64,000 nucleotides of DNA, taken from Megascapheus bottae. Its lineage: Eukaryota > Chordata > Mammalia > Rodentia > Geomyidae. The stretch is from assembly GCA_024803745.1 (NCBI GenBank), contig JANJXV010000024.1:15261927-15325926 (forward strand), written 5' to 3'. Below are positions 34,491 through 46,965 of the stretch, one piece after another (position 1 is the first letter of the stretch; each line of letters begins with the position of its first letter). The notes below the pieces were generated by a model, which made no database searches, had not been told where the DNA came from, and worked only from the letters and a program-made list of their open reading frames with translations. The position numbers were made by a program, and so were the translations under genes.

Positions 34491-35912
34491 ATCGCTGCAA
34501 TCTCCTACTTCGTTAAGCATGGAATTCAAACTAAAGGCCTCAGGATTTGATAATGTTACTGTGTGTAATTATTTATTTACTGAATTTTCCTCAAAAGAGT
34601 TTCTACATTCCAGGGTGTTTTCTTTCTTTTTTTTTTGTTTACTTTTTCTTCCTTTCTTTCTTTCTTTTTTTTTTGACACTTTTATGCACGTCCACTTATC
34701 CTCTGGAAACAAGAAAACAGAAACAAAAATGAATGTTTTCTTTTATTTATTTTTTACTTAAAAAGTGAGGCCGTCAATGAATGAAGAAATCACTAGAGTA
34801 GTCAAGAGTATGAATGGTTTTGTTTGAATGTTTAATGCTTTAATTTCTAGACATTTTCTTATCACTTTAGTTTATATTTTACACTCACCAAAGAGGCAAA
34901 TTAAGTTCCAGTTGAAACCTGAAATAAATCTTACAAGCTTTCTTGAATAGATTTTTTTTGAGGGAGGGGTGAGGGGAAATAAGATCTTAAACTATATATT
35001 TCCATTTCCAGGCTTCTTGCCTAATTTTACAATTCAGCACTGAATTCTTGACTGCATTAACAGGAAAGCCATCTATTGAGGAACTAGTTGTGGCTTTGCT
35101 AAGTCACTAACTTAGCCCAGCCCCTACGAGTCCAAACTTTCCTTGATTATTTCACCATGTAGTGTTTGCCACATCACACCTGCTGCCTCTTCTATCTTTG
35201 CCTCTTGTAAAAATCTCTGAATAAATCACTGCTGGTGTCTATTTTCATTCTGCCTTCTATTAGACATGTTTACTCATCCACTGTCCCTCTCCTTACCTCA
35301 GCAATTTGAGGGGCAGGAAAAGAGCTTTCCTTCTGTCTATATCTTTGGCTGTACATTATGCAAAGGAAGCATTTAGTACATAATGGCCGAACACTGAGTT
35401 TGTCCAAAGCATCCACAAAGCAACTCTGTAATTTACTTCATAAGACCACACCTATACAGTGTCATTGTATGTATGTGCTGCTTAGGCTAAGCATGGTACA
35501 AGATACTGCCAGCATGTATTCAAGAGCACCATCAGCAGGCCTTAAAAAAAACAAAACCAAAAAACCAGAATCTCAAAACTAGCTCAAGAGTAGGCAGCTT
35601 CACCACAAAGGGCTTAATTCATCCATGTCCTGATCAACAATGATGTTTTGCTAATTAGTACAATGACTGTTGGAAATGAGATTTTAGTAGAGAATATGGT
35701 CCATTAACTGGCATGATAAATGCTAGATATGGGTTCTTCTTTGTAAAATGAAAGTTAATGGGCAGATAAAAGGGATAGCTACTATTTTATGAAGATAGTG
35801 CTACATCTATTTCATGAACAGGTTATAGTACTCCAATAAAGTCTGTGTAGTCTTTAGGGATTGTAGGGATGCTTCTCAGAACAGATTTTGAATGTGCCCA
35901 TTCAATCTGAAA
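34491..35912. other. Intronic sequence, no gene recognised
   Basis: A CTTT/T-rich tract lies at about 34618-34675. No exon found; the open frames across the T-rich tract are artefacts. Confidence 0.5.
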
Positions 35913-36115
35913 CGGAGATTCTCAACCTTAGCATTACTGAAATTTCGGCCCAGAACATTCTTTGTCATAGAAGTTCTCCTGAGTAACTGCAGCAAGATGA
36001 ACATTTCTGGCCTCGGATTGGCATAGCCCAGCAGGTTTCTTTCGTCTTGAATGATGACAACCAAAACTGTTTCCTGATCCTGCCAAATGCTTCTGAAGAG
36101 AAAAAACTGTTGCTG
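35913..36115 (-). mobile_element. MER20-like hAT-Charlie DNA transposon
   Basis: GATTCTCAACCTTAGCATTA, TTCTTTGTCATAGAAGTTCT, GAACATTTCTGGCCTC and GATGACAACCAAAACTGTTT followed by TGCCAAATG match the reverse complement of MER20 in order across nearly its full 0.2 kb. Old and diverged. Confidence 0.72.
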
Positions 36116-37339
36116 CTGGGAAGCTTTGGTATAAGGGGATTCTTGGCTGTCAGAGGCCAACAAGCAACATCCTAACCTAGTGGCAAGAACCTTCACTGCA
36201 AAGAAAGCATTTGAAAGAACAGGAAACTAGGACATCACTGATGTCGTATAATGGGTTGTATGAAGCATTTTGTGCTTTCTTACTGATAATGTTTTTTGCT
36301 GAATAAATGCCTCTATGTATGGAAGAGTTGGGCTAGGAACTGTTTGTATCATAACCTGATTGTAGGACTGAACTACAAACATAATGTATAAAAGCAATGA
36401 GAGTGACCATATCTCTGAAAAGTATTGACTCATATCCCAGTGAGTGAGAAACACAGACATTTTTAACTTCCTATTTTTTGAATAAAGAGAAAAAAGTACA
36501 AAATAGCTGCATGAGCATAGGCTTTGATGTGGCTGCCTGTAGACCAAGAATGAAGGCCTGTAATACATCCAAGACGTTGAACCCACTGAATTGATGTTCA
36601 GTTCAGGCAGGATTGATTCAGTTGAGATGAACTGGTACTGGTTGCTTAACATTTGTTCTGCTTGGGCAGTGATCATGCCATTCTGTTGTTAAATATTTTA
36701 TGCATCATTCCTGAGAACAAGGCCCAATGTGATTCCATTACAGCTTACAAGTTTCAAGTTACAAAGTACAAAATTCTCAACCTCAGATTTCAATATGGTG
36801 TAAAACACACCATGTCTTCTGTTATCTGTCACACAATGCTCCTCTCCCCACATCCATCATAACTACCAACATAGAAATAAAAAAGGGTCCAATCAAAAGG
36901 GACCACTATCTGCGGCCAAGCACTACACAGCCAGGTGGTCTTCCTAGACCTCGGCTGTTGTGACACACATTGTTAAGAAGCAGGAAGCATTTTGAGTTCT
37001 GTAAACTATTAACATTTAGCATTTTATTCCATATTGTAAAGAATAAAACAGGCACTTACGTGTAGTCGTATCTTTGCATGGACATTATAAAATGCAGACA
37101 AACCTTGACAGAAACACTAGTAAAACTGTATAAGCTGGGCCCAGGTACTTGTTGCTACTGATCTGACAAGGAAATTGGACAACAAATTGGAGACAATTAC
37201 CCCGTAACTTCAGAATTTCTTTTCACTGGATTAACTTGTACTGTGTTCTGTTTAAATTTAGGTTTAATGGTCACACAATTGAAACCAATTGGCGAGGCAA
37301 GCATCTTCTCTTGAAATCTATTTCACATCTAGAGCTGAA
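36116..37339. other. Intronic sequence, no gene recognised
   Basis: A 149-codon minus-strand open frame (36227-36676) is the longest in the window outside repeats. It shows no recognisable domain, and its composition looks like chance AT-rich sequence. Confidence 0.45.
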
Positions 37340-37480
37340 TAACCATGTGAGATCATGTAGTTCATTTTACAGACAGTGAGGCACCCAAGCTCCTGGCTGA
37401 CCAGAGGAATTCTTTAACGTCATGAAGTAAGTTGGTTCTGGGACTCCTACCCCTTGACAGCAGTGTATTTCCCAGCACTT
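37340..37480 (+). mobile_element. Possible MIR fragment
   Basis: TTCATTTTACAGACAGTGAG followed by GCACCCAAGCTC, then ATGAAGTAAGTTGGTTCTGG, recalls the MIR segment around attttacagatgaggaaactgaggc. Confidence 0.4.
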
Positions 37481-38119
37481 AAGACTTTTATTTCATTCTG
37501 ACTTAAAGGAAGGAAATATAAAAATGACTAATCAAACATTTGTTATTATTTTTACCAATTTTCCACAATTGTCAGGGCAGACTATTCTAAAAGTATTTCT
37601 AAAACTACCTGTAGGCTGTGTCAGTTCAGCTCTCTGTGATGCAAGTGGTGAGACAGAGGTAAAGGAGAAGAGACCAATAAGAGGGAAACATCTGGAAAGA
37701 ACAAGGGGCAACTGGGGGAAAAAGCCAGGGACCTCAAAACACAAAACACAACTAACACCGGCAACAGAGTGAATTTTGAGAAAAATCTTAGGTAAGCTGG
37801 TATCCTTTCTGACATCTCTTTAAAGGGCTTTGGAGGGACCATTCTCACAGCTGACATACAATCTCATTGCCTAATTAACACACAAAAAAATGATAACAAT
37901 AAGCTTTGTGAAGATATTAAATGTCAACTTCTGGATCAAACAGAAGACAAACCAAAAAACTATGGATGTGCTTCTATGCTTGCATATAACCATTCCCTTC
38001 AGGACTGCTCCTTTAATACAGGACAGGCTGGGTATACAAAATGCATCTCAGGAATATAATTTACTAAGAGAGTCTATGCAATAGAAAAAGCAAAACAAGA
38101 ATCCAGCAACTGAAGCTTT

Positions 38120-38230
38120 AATTTCATCTTGGCAACTAAACTCATGGTCTTGGACAATTTAGTTCATCTTCTTGGATCAGTTTTCTTATTTGTGCAACTC
38201 AGATAATATGCTACATGTATCTACAATCCC
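38120..38230 (+). mobile_element. Possible MIR fragment
   Basis: GGTCTTGGACAATTTAGTTC, ATCAGTTTTCTTATTTGTGC and ATAATATGCTAC follow the MIR core order (cttgggcaagt...tcagtttcctcatctg...). Confidence 0.45.
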
Positions 38231-39949
38231 TCCAACATTTACCACATTTCTTTCATTACTCATTCTGAATCCACTCTATAGCGAGGCCTGTGGAAATTCA
38301 ATAAATGAGTTTGTCCTGCTGCCAAATTGCTAGGATGTGACATGCACACATTAAACAACATTTGGAAATAACCATCTAGATGTGACACCTGGTTGCCAGG
38401 GGCAGACACTGCATGGGGGCAGCGATGTTCCCTCTGTCTGACTGGCAATGGCATTGAGCTTGCACTGTTAGTGCAGGGCCTTTGCAATATACGCAGGGCT
38501 GCTGCCTGACCCTAACCCTACCGGAAAAACTGAAATAGGGAAACATTAGGACTTGGGAGAATCCATATTACTAAAGCAAATTCAACTTACTACTGCGAAC
38601 AAAATCATTCTATTTTTGTCTTCAACATAAGAATAGATAAGTACAGTCAGTAGTCCAGTATCATCATTCCTCTCATGGAGTTACACTGCAAGCACATTTA
38701 GCTAACACAAATGCCATCTCAGGTGGAGGGAGACAAGATGGTTTTCAGCATTCCGCCTGATCCATGAGGAACTTTGGATGGGAGATTCTCATCACCTCTA
38801 CTTTGGGCAATACTCCTTTGCCACATATCCTACAAGCAAGAACATCCCTGCCCAGGAAATGGAATTCTAATGAGTAATAGATGGCTTCTATTAATAAACT
38901 CTTAAATTAGAACATTAACATCTAGTGCTTAACTAAAGGAAACTACTGACTTAGAATATCAAAGGAAAGTTCCAGACTCGGAACAATAACTTTTAACCAA
39001 AGAAAATGTTATCTTGAATGCTGAGTTTAAAAATAAATCTTTTACATGCAACTCCACTATAATCCATGGAATACAGAATTTGGAGAAATCTCTAAGGGAT
39101 TAAAAACCATCTGCATTTAAAACAACAACAACAGTTCAACAATAGCCATTAATAATGTCTGCACCTAGTCCGTTACTTCACCCCATTTCCCCAACCCAGT
39201 AACAAGGGGAATCTCAAAGATCTCTAGCCTCTGCACCAAGTCTCTAGCTTACTTTACAAAACAAAAAGATGAGAAATAACATTATGAGAAAAGCATGGTG
39301 ACAACTTCATGTTTACACAAAGCCAGAGGGAAAAGAAGTCCTAGAAAGGAGGGATGGAAAGACAAGAATGCACCAAAGCTCAAATCACCCAGATAAAATG
39401 TAAGAGTATACAATGGGTAGGATGGAATAAGCCACCTCAGTCCCAGGACCAACTCCGGTGAATAGGGATGAGAGGACTACAATTATTTTGCACACCATTG
39501 AAGGTGCTCCATCTACTTTGTGGCAGGCAAATATCACCAGAGGGAAGCAACCAACCTTCTCCTATGGTGTATTTTTCAGGCATCACTATTCTGTTTTCAT
39601 ACTTCTTTGTACAAACTCGTGGGTAGACAGACCATCTCAAATTCTGTAATCCCGGGCACTCTAGGAGTAGTTTTAACCAGCGGGTTGCTCCCAGAAACTT
39701 ATGACTAGACATAACTTTCTTTATCACTTTTAAATACAACAATATACTGCACAGAAACATCTCTCTACAAAGCAATGTGAAGAATATAATTTTCATAAAA
39801 ATGCCTGTATTTATTTGTTCTTTCAGTTAGGTAAACAATTGTAGACAAGACCCTTGCCTAAATTAACAGCAAGGTGAATGTGGAATCTATGACTCTTTCC
39901 ACTGTAGCTCATCAGGAAGAACTTCCTCTAGGTTTGTATTCAGCAACAA
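38231..39949. other. Intronic sequence, no gene recognised
   Basis: Nothing identified. A minus-strand 119-codon open frame (39437-39796) has no recognisable domain. Confidence 0.5.
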
Positions 39950-39962
39950 AAAGCAACTCCAT

Positions 39963-40200
39963 GCCAGGCATGGTGGCTCATGCCTGCAATCCCAGCTTCT
40001 CAGGAGGTTGAGATCTGAGGATGACAGTTCATAGCCAGCCCAGGCACCATAAAGAATGTGAGATTCTTATCTCCAATTAACCACTAGGAAATGGGAAGTG
40101 GGGCTGTGGCTCAAGGGGTAGGGCAGTAGCCTTGAGCTGAAGAGCTCAGACACAGCACCCAGGCCCAGAGTTCAAGCCCCATGACCCACAAAAAAAAAAA
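39963..40200 (+). mobile_element. B1-ID composite SINE with target-site duplication
   Basis: GCCAGGCATGGTGGCTCATG start, TCTCCAATTAACCACTAGG linker, GTGGGGCTGTGGCTCAAGGG and GAGTTCAAGCCCCATGACCC end, plus poly(A). AAAGCAACTCCAT before and AAAGCCACCTCAT after form a 13-bp duplication with two mismatches. Confidence 0.93.
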
Positions 40201-40352
40201 AAAGCCACCTCATGACTTTGATTAGATGCTGATGGAAAGTTAGAATAGTATTAACCATCTGATATGAGTATCCTGTCTGCTTTATGGCAATGGCTATCTT
40301 CCCAATTATAGATTGCCTTTTGGGATTTAAAAAAAAAATCATGTCCACTTAC

Positions 40353-40570
40353 ATGCTAGTGGCTCACACCTGTAATCCTTGCTACTCAGGAGGCTGAGAT
40401 CAGAGGTTCAAAGCCAACCCAGTCAGGAAAGCACATGAGATTCTTATCTCCAATTAACCACCACAAAACTAGAGGTGGCTCAAAGTGGTAGAGCACTAGC
40501 CATAAGTAAAAAGAGTTCAGGGACAATGCTCCGGCCCTGAGTTTAAGCCTCATGATCAACAACAAAAAAT
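40353..40570 (+). mobile_element. B1-ID composite SINE
   Basis: GCTAGTGGCTCACACCTGTA, CTCAGGAGGCTGAGATCAGA, TCTCCAATTAACCACCAC and AGTTTAAGCCTCATGATCAA in order. The ID part is rearranged around GGTGGCTCAAAGTGG. Confidence 0.88.
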
Positions 40571-40796
40571 GTATGGTGGATACGGTCTTCATTAATCTAC
40601 CATCGGATAAGCTACTAGGAAGCTCCTAGCAACAGTCCAGACTGAGAGTTCATCAGTCAGAATCCAGCCAAGAGGAAAGTATCTCCCATCCTCAGGACTC
40701 TAAGGTCAAGTATGAGCATCTGGTGTGTAAAATGATCATCTTAATGACGAGTGAGAATTACATTTGAGGGTCATATTTCTCAGAATTACTCAGACA

Positions 40797-40880
40797 AGTT
40801 GGGATGAAGTTCAATGGTAAACTGCTTGCCTGGTGTGCAGAAATCCCAGGGTTTGATTACTAACACTTGAAAAAATAAAA
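40797..40880 (+). mobile_element. ID monomer SINE, diverged
   Basis: AAGTTCAATGGTAAACTGCT (A box), TTGCCTGGTGTGCAGAAATC and CCCAGGGTTTGATTAC (B box), then A-rich. Confidence 0.65.
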
Positions 40881-41019
40881 TACTCATACATAAAAAGGTC
40901 TTTGTATGAGTGTGCAAAAGAAATGAATTTTATGGTATGGACCAAGATCTCTGGAAGTTAACAGATACCTTTAAATCCTAGCAATAATGAAGAATACAGA
41001 TTAATGTGGAAAATGACTG

Positions 41020-41370
41020 ATATAATAACTTGTGGACAGGGTTGGGAAGGGGATACGGGGGGACAGCAAAGGAAAGGAAAGGATGGCATCGTCTAAAAAA
41101 AAGAACTGTATCCATTGCCTATCATAAACAACTTAATAATGATAAAGTTATAATTTGAAAAAGAAAATAGATTATGTAAAGCTTACACTTTAAAATTGGC
41201 ATGTTAAACAATATCAGCTATTTTTTTAAACTTAACCTGGGTAGGGGGAGGAAAATAGGGACAAAAACATAAGAAGGGGTATCAATACGTGAGAAGTAAT
41301 GCACGTACTACCTGAAGAATGTAACTGTAACCCCTCTATACATTATCCTGACAATAAAATTAAAAAAGCA
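41020..41370 (+). mobile_element. L1 3' UTR, probably two tails
   Basis: A G-rich block near 41040-41085 with an ATAATGATAAAGTTATAA end comes first. A second block has GGGACAAAAACATAAGAAGG, GGTATCAATACGTGAGAAGT and TGTAACTGTAACCCCTCTAT, then ACAATAAAAT. The second block is almost identical in order to the L1 end at 60.0-60.14 kb. Confidence 0.75.
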
Positions 41371-41371
41371 A

Positions 41372-41372
<1 letters not shown>

Positions 41373-41411
<39 letters not shown>
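41373..41411 (+). repeat. (CA)n microsatellite
   Basis: About 19 CA units, immediately after the A-rich L1 tail. Confidence 0.95.
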
Positions 41412-41413
<2 letters not shown>

Positions 41414-42600
41414 GCAGTAACTGCCAATTGCATAGGTGGTTATCCACATTTCTAAGATAAAATTTCCAGAGGTATTCACTACCTGAAATAGGCACTATAG
41501 AGTAAACAAATATATTACACACCACAATCAACAGGGTTGCATGAAAATACATTGCTTGAAAATAATAGTTTTATATGTTAAGCATAAATAACTAAGGTGT
41601 TTAACTCAATTAAGGTAATAAGAGAAATATTTTGCTGAACATGCTGTGAAAGTTTGGTTCTTTAAAAAATGTACAATGTTGAATGTTTTGTGATCTTTGC
41701 CTTTCTCACCTTGCAACAGAAATATTCCAGGGAGCAATGAAGAATTAGTGCTTTCTCTAACTGAACTAAAAAGACAGCCTGTTTGCTTTGAAAAATGGTT
41801 ACCAGCTGCTATTAATCTAAAACTGAAAACAAGCAACATAATGACATTTAGCAAGTTAACACCCCCACTGCCACTTTCCTGTAAGAGCATAAATGGCATT
41901 TTATACTCTTAGCAAAAATTGTCTAAAGTTCTAAAATACACTTACTATTTACTAGTAGTAATGACATAGAGATTATTAAAACCAGACTCTGTACTCCTGG
42001 CGTGTGACAAGCATGGTTAACCCCCTGTCTGTTGCCTTTTTTCTTTCTGTGTGGTGTCAGATGACAGTAATGATGACATGATCAAGGCAGAGCTGGCAAC
42101 CAGCTGGAAAATTTGTAAGAGATGGCCTGGCTGGTCTTATTTACAAGCTATCTTTTGTCCTTCTAGAGTATTCTATCACCTGAGATCGCCTGTCTCCTCA
42201 TGCGGCAACAGAAAACTATTAACTGGACCACAGTCCACACACTTCTTATAGTCCCCTGGATGGAGAACTTCCCCAGTTTGGTTGGTAGAATGGGATAGCC
42301 ACCAAAATACTCAGTTCTAATGAAGCATGTAGACGCGCTCTAAGCAAGAGACGCAATTCAAAATTATCTAAAAAGGAACCTGACTTGTCTCTCTGATGTG
42401 GGAAAATTAGATCTAAAATATGCTGAGACATGATAAATTACACACGATTCTAGATATTCACATACAATGAGAGCAAAAGGGATATTCCGAGGAGACGAAC
42501 ACAAAGGGGCAATGCCTCATCATATTTACAGAAAATAGTGCACATATCTAAATGAACTCCAACATATGGAAACAAGAGACCTCCCTTTTCTTTGCTCTTT
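41412..42600. other. Intronic sequence, no gene recognised
   Basis: Open frames on both strands (41606-42251) are short and have no recognisable domain. No repeat recognised. Confidence 0.5.
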
Positions 42601-42935
42601 CGTTTTTTTTAGTTAAATTTTTGATGATTCTTTTTTCCCTTATGTATGCTATACTCAAGAGTACATCTTCCGAAGGGTTGGAGGGAGGGTACAGAATGCA
42701 GGGGGGAAAGAGTGAAGAAGTGCAACAGTGGATTGCACTAGAACACTGATGAAAGTGAACTATCCAATTCATAGATGGAGACCAGAGGAGGCACTGGGAG
42801 TAAGTGAGGGAACAGAAGACATTGTTCAAAAGGAAACGTACTCCTTCCCTGACTCGTGTAATTGTAATCCCTCTGTGTATCACCTTTATAATAATAATAA
42901 AGTAAATCTAAAAATATAAAAACAAAATAAAATAA
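42601..42935 (+). mobile_element. L1 3' UTR fragment
   Basis: GGGTTGGAGGGAGGGTACAG, AAAGGAAACGTACTCCTTCC, TGTAATTGTAATCCCTCTGT and an ATAATAATAATAAAG end parallel the L1 tail at 63.6 kb. 5'-truncated. Confidence 0.65.
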
Positions 42936-43064
42936 AAAGAACCCTGGGAAAATCTGAATGGGTCTGTTCTTGCAGAAATAAACACACTATTCACTATATA
43001 CATGTTAACATGCTAGTTAAATATTAATAATTTACCTACCTGGAGAACAACTCAAGTTTCATGT

Positions 43065-43450
43065 ATCTGTTAATTAATTTATTTAACAATGTTCAATGAA
43101 AACCTATTATGTACAAGCCTCTCAGACACTGAGCTAGACATGGTTGCCTATAATAAATAACCTCCCTAACCACATCTTATTTAATGACCATAAACAATCC
43201 TAAAAGCCCCATTCATGTGAAGGCTACAAAACTAAGAATCCATTCCTATCTATAAAGACCACATTTCTCAGGAACTTACAGATTAGGAATGGGAGTCCAC
43301 AAGTTATGCATAAGTAATCATGAAAGAGATGACACTGATCAAAAAGCACTGTCCTCATAACCTGGATGTTAAAATGATAACTCCTTTGTACAACTACATT
43401 TTATAATACATGATGACAGCAGTGAATGCCACAAGGAAAATAAAGGTTCT
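43065..43450 (+). mobile_element. Possible L2 fragment
   Basis: AAAACCTATTATGTACAAGC, CTCAGACACTGAGCTAGACA and CAGGAACTTACAGATTAGGA fit the order of the L2 3' end. Boundaries uncertain. Confidence 0.4.
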
Positions 43451-43523
43451 GGTCAGCTGGAGCAGAATTTGAAAGCTGAAGAAGATGGATTTAGATTTGC
43501 ATAGATCAGTTGAAAGCCACTGC

Positions 43524-43556
43524 AAAAAAAAAAAAAAGAAAAGAAAAAAAAAAAAG
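43524..43556 (+). repeat. A-rich run
   Basis: Almost pure A with single G interruptions. No element body identified before it. Confidence 0.85.
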
Positions 43557-44639
43557 GTGGGGAGACACTAGCCAACCTTTTCTCTTCCCCACTACAGAGG
43601 GACGTGGAGGAAAGGAAGGACGTCTCAGCACCTGTATTAGCTGAAGTGTGAATTATACTAGAGGGCCAGAAAAGTATTAAACAGGCTGCAGGAAGACTTA
43701 TCTTACAGACAGAGAGGTCTGGACTTCATCATGGGAGAGAGGAGGTCCTCTTAAGGTTTTGAGCACAATGAAAAAACAGTAAATTTCACATGAAAATAAG
43801 CTATACTTAATGTATAGGATAGATTAGGAGAGAATTCCTATACAGGAATCACTAAAAAGAATATGGACAGTATCCAGAAGTGACACAATATGTAGGACTT
43901 CCACTAGCTAAATGGCAGTTACGTTCCTACCAATACCTTCTGAAGGTCATCTACAGTAAATATATAAATTCTAAAAAGAGGAGAGTGAACTGTAAAACTA
44001 CAATAACAAATTACGCTCCAAAACGTGACAATTAAAACAGTGTACACAGTTGGCCAAACAGAAATAACCAGTGAAATCATGTAATTTAGAATTGAATGCT
44101 TAGAATAGAATGCTTACTGATAACATTTAAGAACTCAAATCCCCCACTCCTAAAATAACATTAATTAAAAAGAAAAATATAGCTGACAAAAGAGAAAACT
44201 CAAGACATATCACTATGAGTTAATGGGGAGTATTTTCTTTAACTATATGTCCTAAGACAATGGCTGAAAAACTATAAGAAATGGTTGTGCTATCATAACA
44301 TGCAGAAAATATAATCATTGTTACTCGCCCAGCTCAATATTAGTAAGCCATGCCTTTTCATCCAAAATAAAAATTCAAAACAATAAATTTTAATTCCTTT
44401 ATCCTACATGAAAGGCTGAGATACAAAATCTCCAACTCCAGTGAAATCATAGTGGCTCTTAAAACTTAGAATATCCTACTTTTCATATTTGTTCTGATAT
44501 ACCATTGAGTGTATCATTTTAAAATGTAATTCAAGCTAACTTACACCCTGTTTTTTTTCATTAGTAAATTAATTTATGCAAAACAACGGGTTAGATAAAT
44601 GAAGAAAGGAAATGAGGAGGATGCAGTTATAAAACCCCA
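43557..44639. other. Intronic sequence, no gene recognised
   Basis: Nothing identified. Confidence 0.5.
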
Positions 44640-44752
44640 TGCAAAGTGGGGCTGTGGATCAAGGGGTAGGGCGGTAGGCTTTGAGCTGAAGAACTCAGGA
44701 ATAGCGCCCAGGCCACGTTCAAGCCCCATGATTCACATACACACACAAAAAA
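44640..44752 (+). mobile_element. Right half of a B1-ID SINE
   Basis: AAGTGGGGCTGTGGATCAAG, GGGTAGGGCGGTAGGCTTTG and GTTCAAGCCCCATGATTCAC, ending in a CA/A-rich tail. 5'-truncated. Confidence 0.8.
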
Positions 44753-45742
44753 GCATATTCTGCAAAATGAAGAAAACACAGGGAAGGGCTGTGGCATTTT
44801 CATGCATGAAATGATACACTTCTGTCATATTCCTTTCCCATTTCCATCTTGTCCCTCTTTTCCATTCCCTCCTTTTTTTCTTAAGTGTTACTCACAATTT
44901 TCTTTTTCTAATTTAGGTGCCACACAAGAGAAAACATATGACCCTTCTTTTTCTGAGTATGGCTTATTTAGACAATTTCCAGATCCACACATTTTACAGC
45001 AAATGACTCAATTCTGTTCTTCATTATGGTGAAACAATATTCCTGTTGGTATTTACACATGTTCTTTACCCATTCATTCACTGAAGCATACAATGCTGCT
45101 TTAGCCTAGTTTGGCTATTGTAAAAAGTGCCACAAGGAACACAGATACGCTGACTGGTTCTTTCAGGAATGTATTTAGGAAGTCTTATTGTAGATTATAT
45201 AGTAGTTCCAGTCTCAGATTTTTTAAATAAAAATCCATAGTGATTTCCACAGTTGCTGCTAATTCACATTTCTAACAACAGCATATAAGAGTTCCTTTCC
45301 TCCGCCATGTTTGTCTGATGTAAGATGGAATTCCAATGGCACTTTATTTCTCTGAGGGCTAAAGATACCTTTTGTACTTATTGAACATTTGTACTTCTTT
45401 AAATAAGTGTATTCATCTCATTTACCCACTTACTGATTGGGTTACTTGGTCTTTTGGAGTTTACTTTTGAGTTCTTCATATATATTGGATGTTAATTTTC
45501 CATTGGATGAATAGCTAAACAAGCTTGGCTTTCCATTCAGTACGCTATGTCTTAACTATGGTTATTCCCTTTGCAGTGAAGAAGCTTTAGAATTTGACAC
45601 AATCTTGTTCAACTAGAATCCTATTCAGAAAGCTGAGGCCTTTGGCTATATCTTCAGGAATTTCCCTTATTCATTCAAAGTTTCTGGTCTTACATTAAGG
45701 TCCTGATGCATTTTGAACTTATTTTTTAATAGGGTGAGAAAT

Positions 45743-45914
45743 GGGGCCAGGAGCATGGCCTAGCCTAGTAATAGGCTATGCTCAGTACTACAAACACAGA
45801 AAAATCTGGAAATGGTGCTGTGGCTCAAGTAGTAGAGTGCTCGCCTTGAGAAAGCCCAAAGACAGTGCTCAGGCCCTGAGTTCAAGACCTACGACTGTAT
45901 GACTGACTAAAAAT
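45743..45914 (+). mobile_element. ID-dimer SINE nested in old L1
   Basis: GGGGCCAGGAGCATGGCCTA start, GAAATGGTGCTGTGGCTCAA second unit, GGCCCTGAGTTCAAGACCTA end. AATAGGGTGAGAAAT (45728-45742) and AATACGGTGAGAGAT (45915-45929) form a 15-bp duplication with two mismatches. Part of the first unit is deleted. Confidence 0.88.
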
Positions 45915-46094
45915 AATACGGTGAGAGATAAGGATCTAGTGTTAGTCTTTGACATGTGTTACTGTTTCCTTAACTTGACAAATAATTGTCCTTTTTTTTT
46001 TTTACAATATTACTTTTTGATATGTTTATTAAGGATATGGCTATAGTTGTGTGGGTTTATTTGAGTCCTTGATTCTATTCCACTAACATGAAGT

Positions 46095-46565
46095 ATAGAT
46101 ACTGGACCCAACTAATACCATCTTGTCCCCACTACCATCCAAATGCCTGAATAGATAACAGTGACATTTCACTCAATTCTGAGAACTATAGATGGAGCAC
46201 ACGTCCATGCAGACGTGCCGTGGTTGTTAGACTTTAGGGAAGCCCTATCCTTTACTCCTGATTGTTAAGACTGCTGGATTCCAATCAATCTCTATCCATG
46301 ATTGTTTCCACTAGTTAATTTCTAACAAACCCTATCTGTCCCTTAGTAAAACTCATAACAGGCTTGTTTTGCTTGGCTAATCCTTATACCATGTAACATA
46401 TGCCTTTATGTGGTTTTTGCCTTTACAAACTTTTTGCTACTAACATTAGCATTTTGAGATACTAGCCCACTTGCACTCTCAGGCTTTCTAGTAAACACTT
46501 CAAATTCAATCTCTTAGTGTGACTTTTCTGTATCTCACAGATTGAATTCCTGTATAACAGACAAA
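46095..46565 (+). mobile_element. LTR-like insertion inside the old L1
   Basis: About 470 bp separates two adjacent L1 segments. It contains TTGGCTAATCCTTATACCAT, GCCTTTACAAACTTTTTGCT (TATA-like area) and CTAGTAAACACTTCAAATTC (polyadenylation area), followed by a C/T-rich end. This is the layout of a solo endogenous-retrovirus LTR. Exact ends and family not established. Confidence 0.45.
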
Positions 46566-46965
46566 TTTGTATTATTTTAGTTTCAGTACCAGGCTGGTTT
46601 TCTATATTACTGTAGCATAACTTGCAATCAGGCTTATGGTATATCCAGCATTATTATTTTTGTTCAGAATTGATTTGTCAAATGAGGAGAACAAGTATTC
46701 TTTAAAATTCCAGTACCGTTCAGAAATGAAGTTGGCCTGTTCTGGAGTTCTCTGTAGAACCTGGAGATTCCATGACTGCTTTAATCTCATTGCTTGTTGT
46801 AGACCTGTAAAGGGTTTTTTAATTGATATTTTTTTTTGGGGGGTGCGATTCTTTGTTTTTGTTTTAATATCTTCCTGCCCAGTTTTGGAGATTCTTGCCC
46901 CAAACAATGGATTTGGATCAGACAGGCTCCTGTAGGCTTTGGGAGACATCAACAAAATGGAAGCC

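Larger units (their letters stand above)
44810..46965 (-). mobile_element. Old L1 copy (ORF2 region), interrupted twice
   Basis: Reading the minus strand, L1 ORF2 landmarks appear in order. On the plus strand these are GGTCCTGATGCATTTTGAAC, TTGATTCTATTCCACTAACA, then after an interruption GTACCAGGCTGGTTTTCTAT and CCAGCATTATTATTTTTGTT. Strongly diverged with no open frame. A SINE (45743-45914) and an LTR-like block (about 46095-46565) are inserted in it. Confidence 0.7.

Noticed and set aside
36227..36676. 149-codon minus-strand open frame as a gene
   Set aside because: No recognisable domain and no supporting splice or promoter signals; consistent with chance in AT-rich DNA.
38506..38522. 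Telomere-like CCCTAACCCTACC
   Set aside because: Under three hexamer units and not extended; no interstitial telomeric array.
42051..42251. Open frame MVSDDSNDDMIK... as an exon
   Set aside because: Acidic start looks protein-like, but there is no family match and no convincing acceptor/donor pair in frame.
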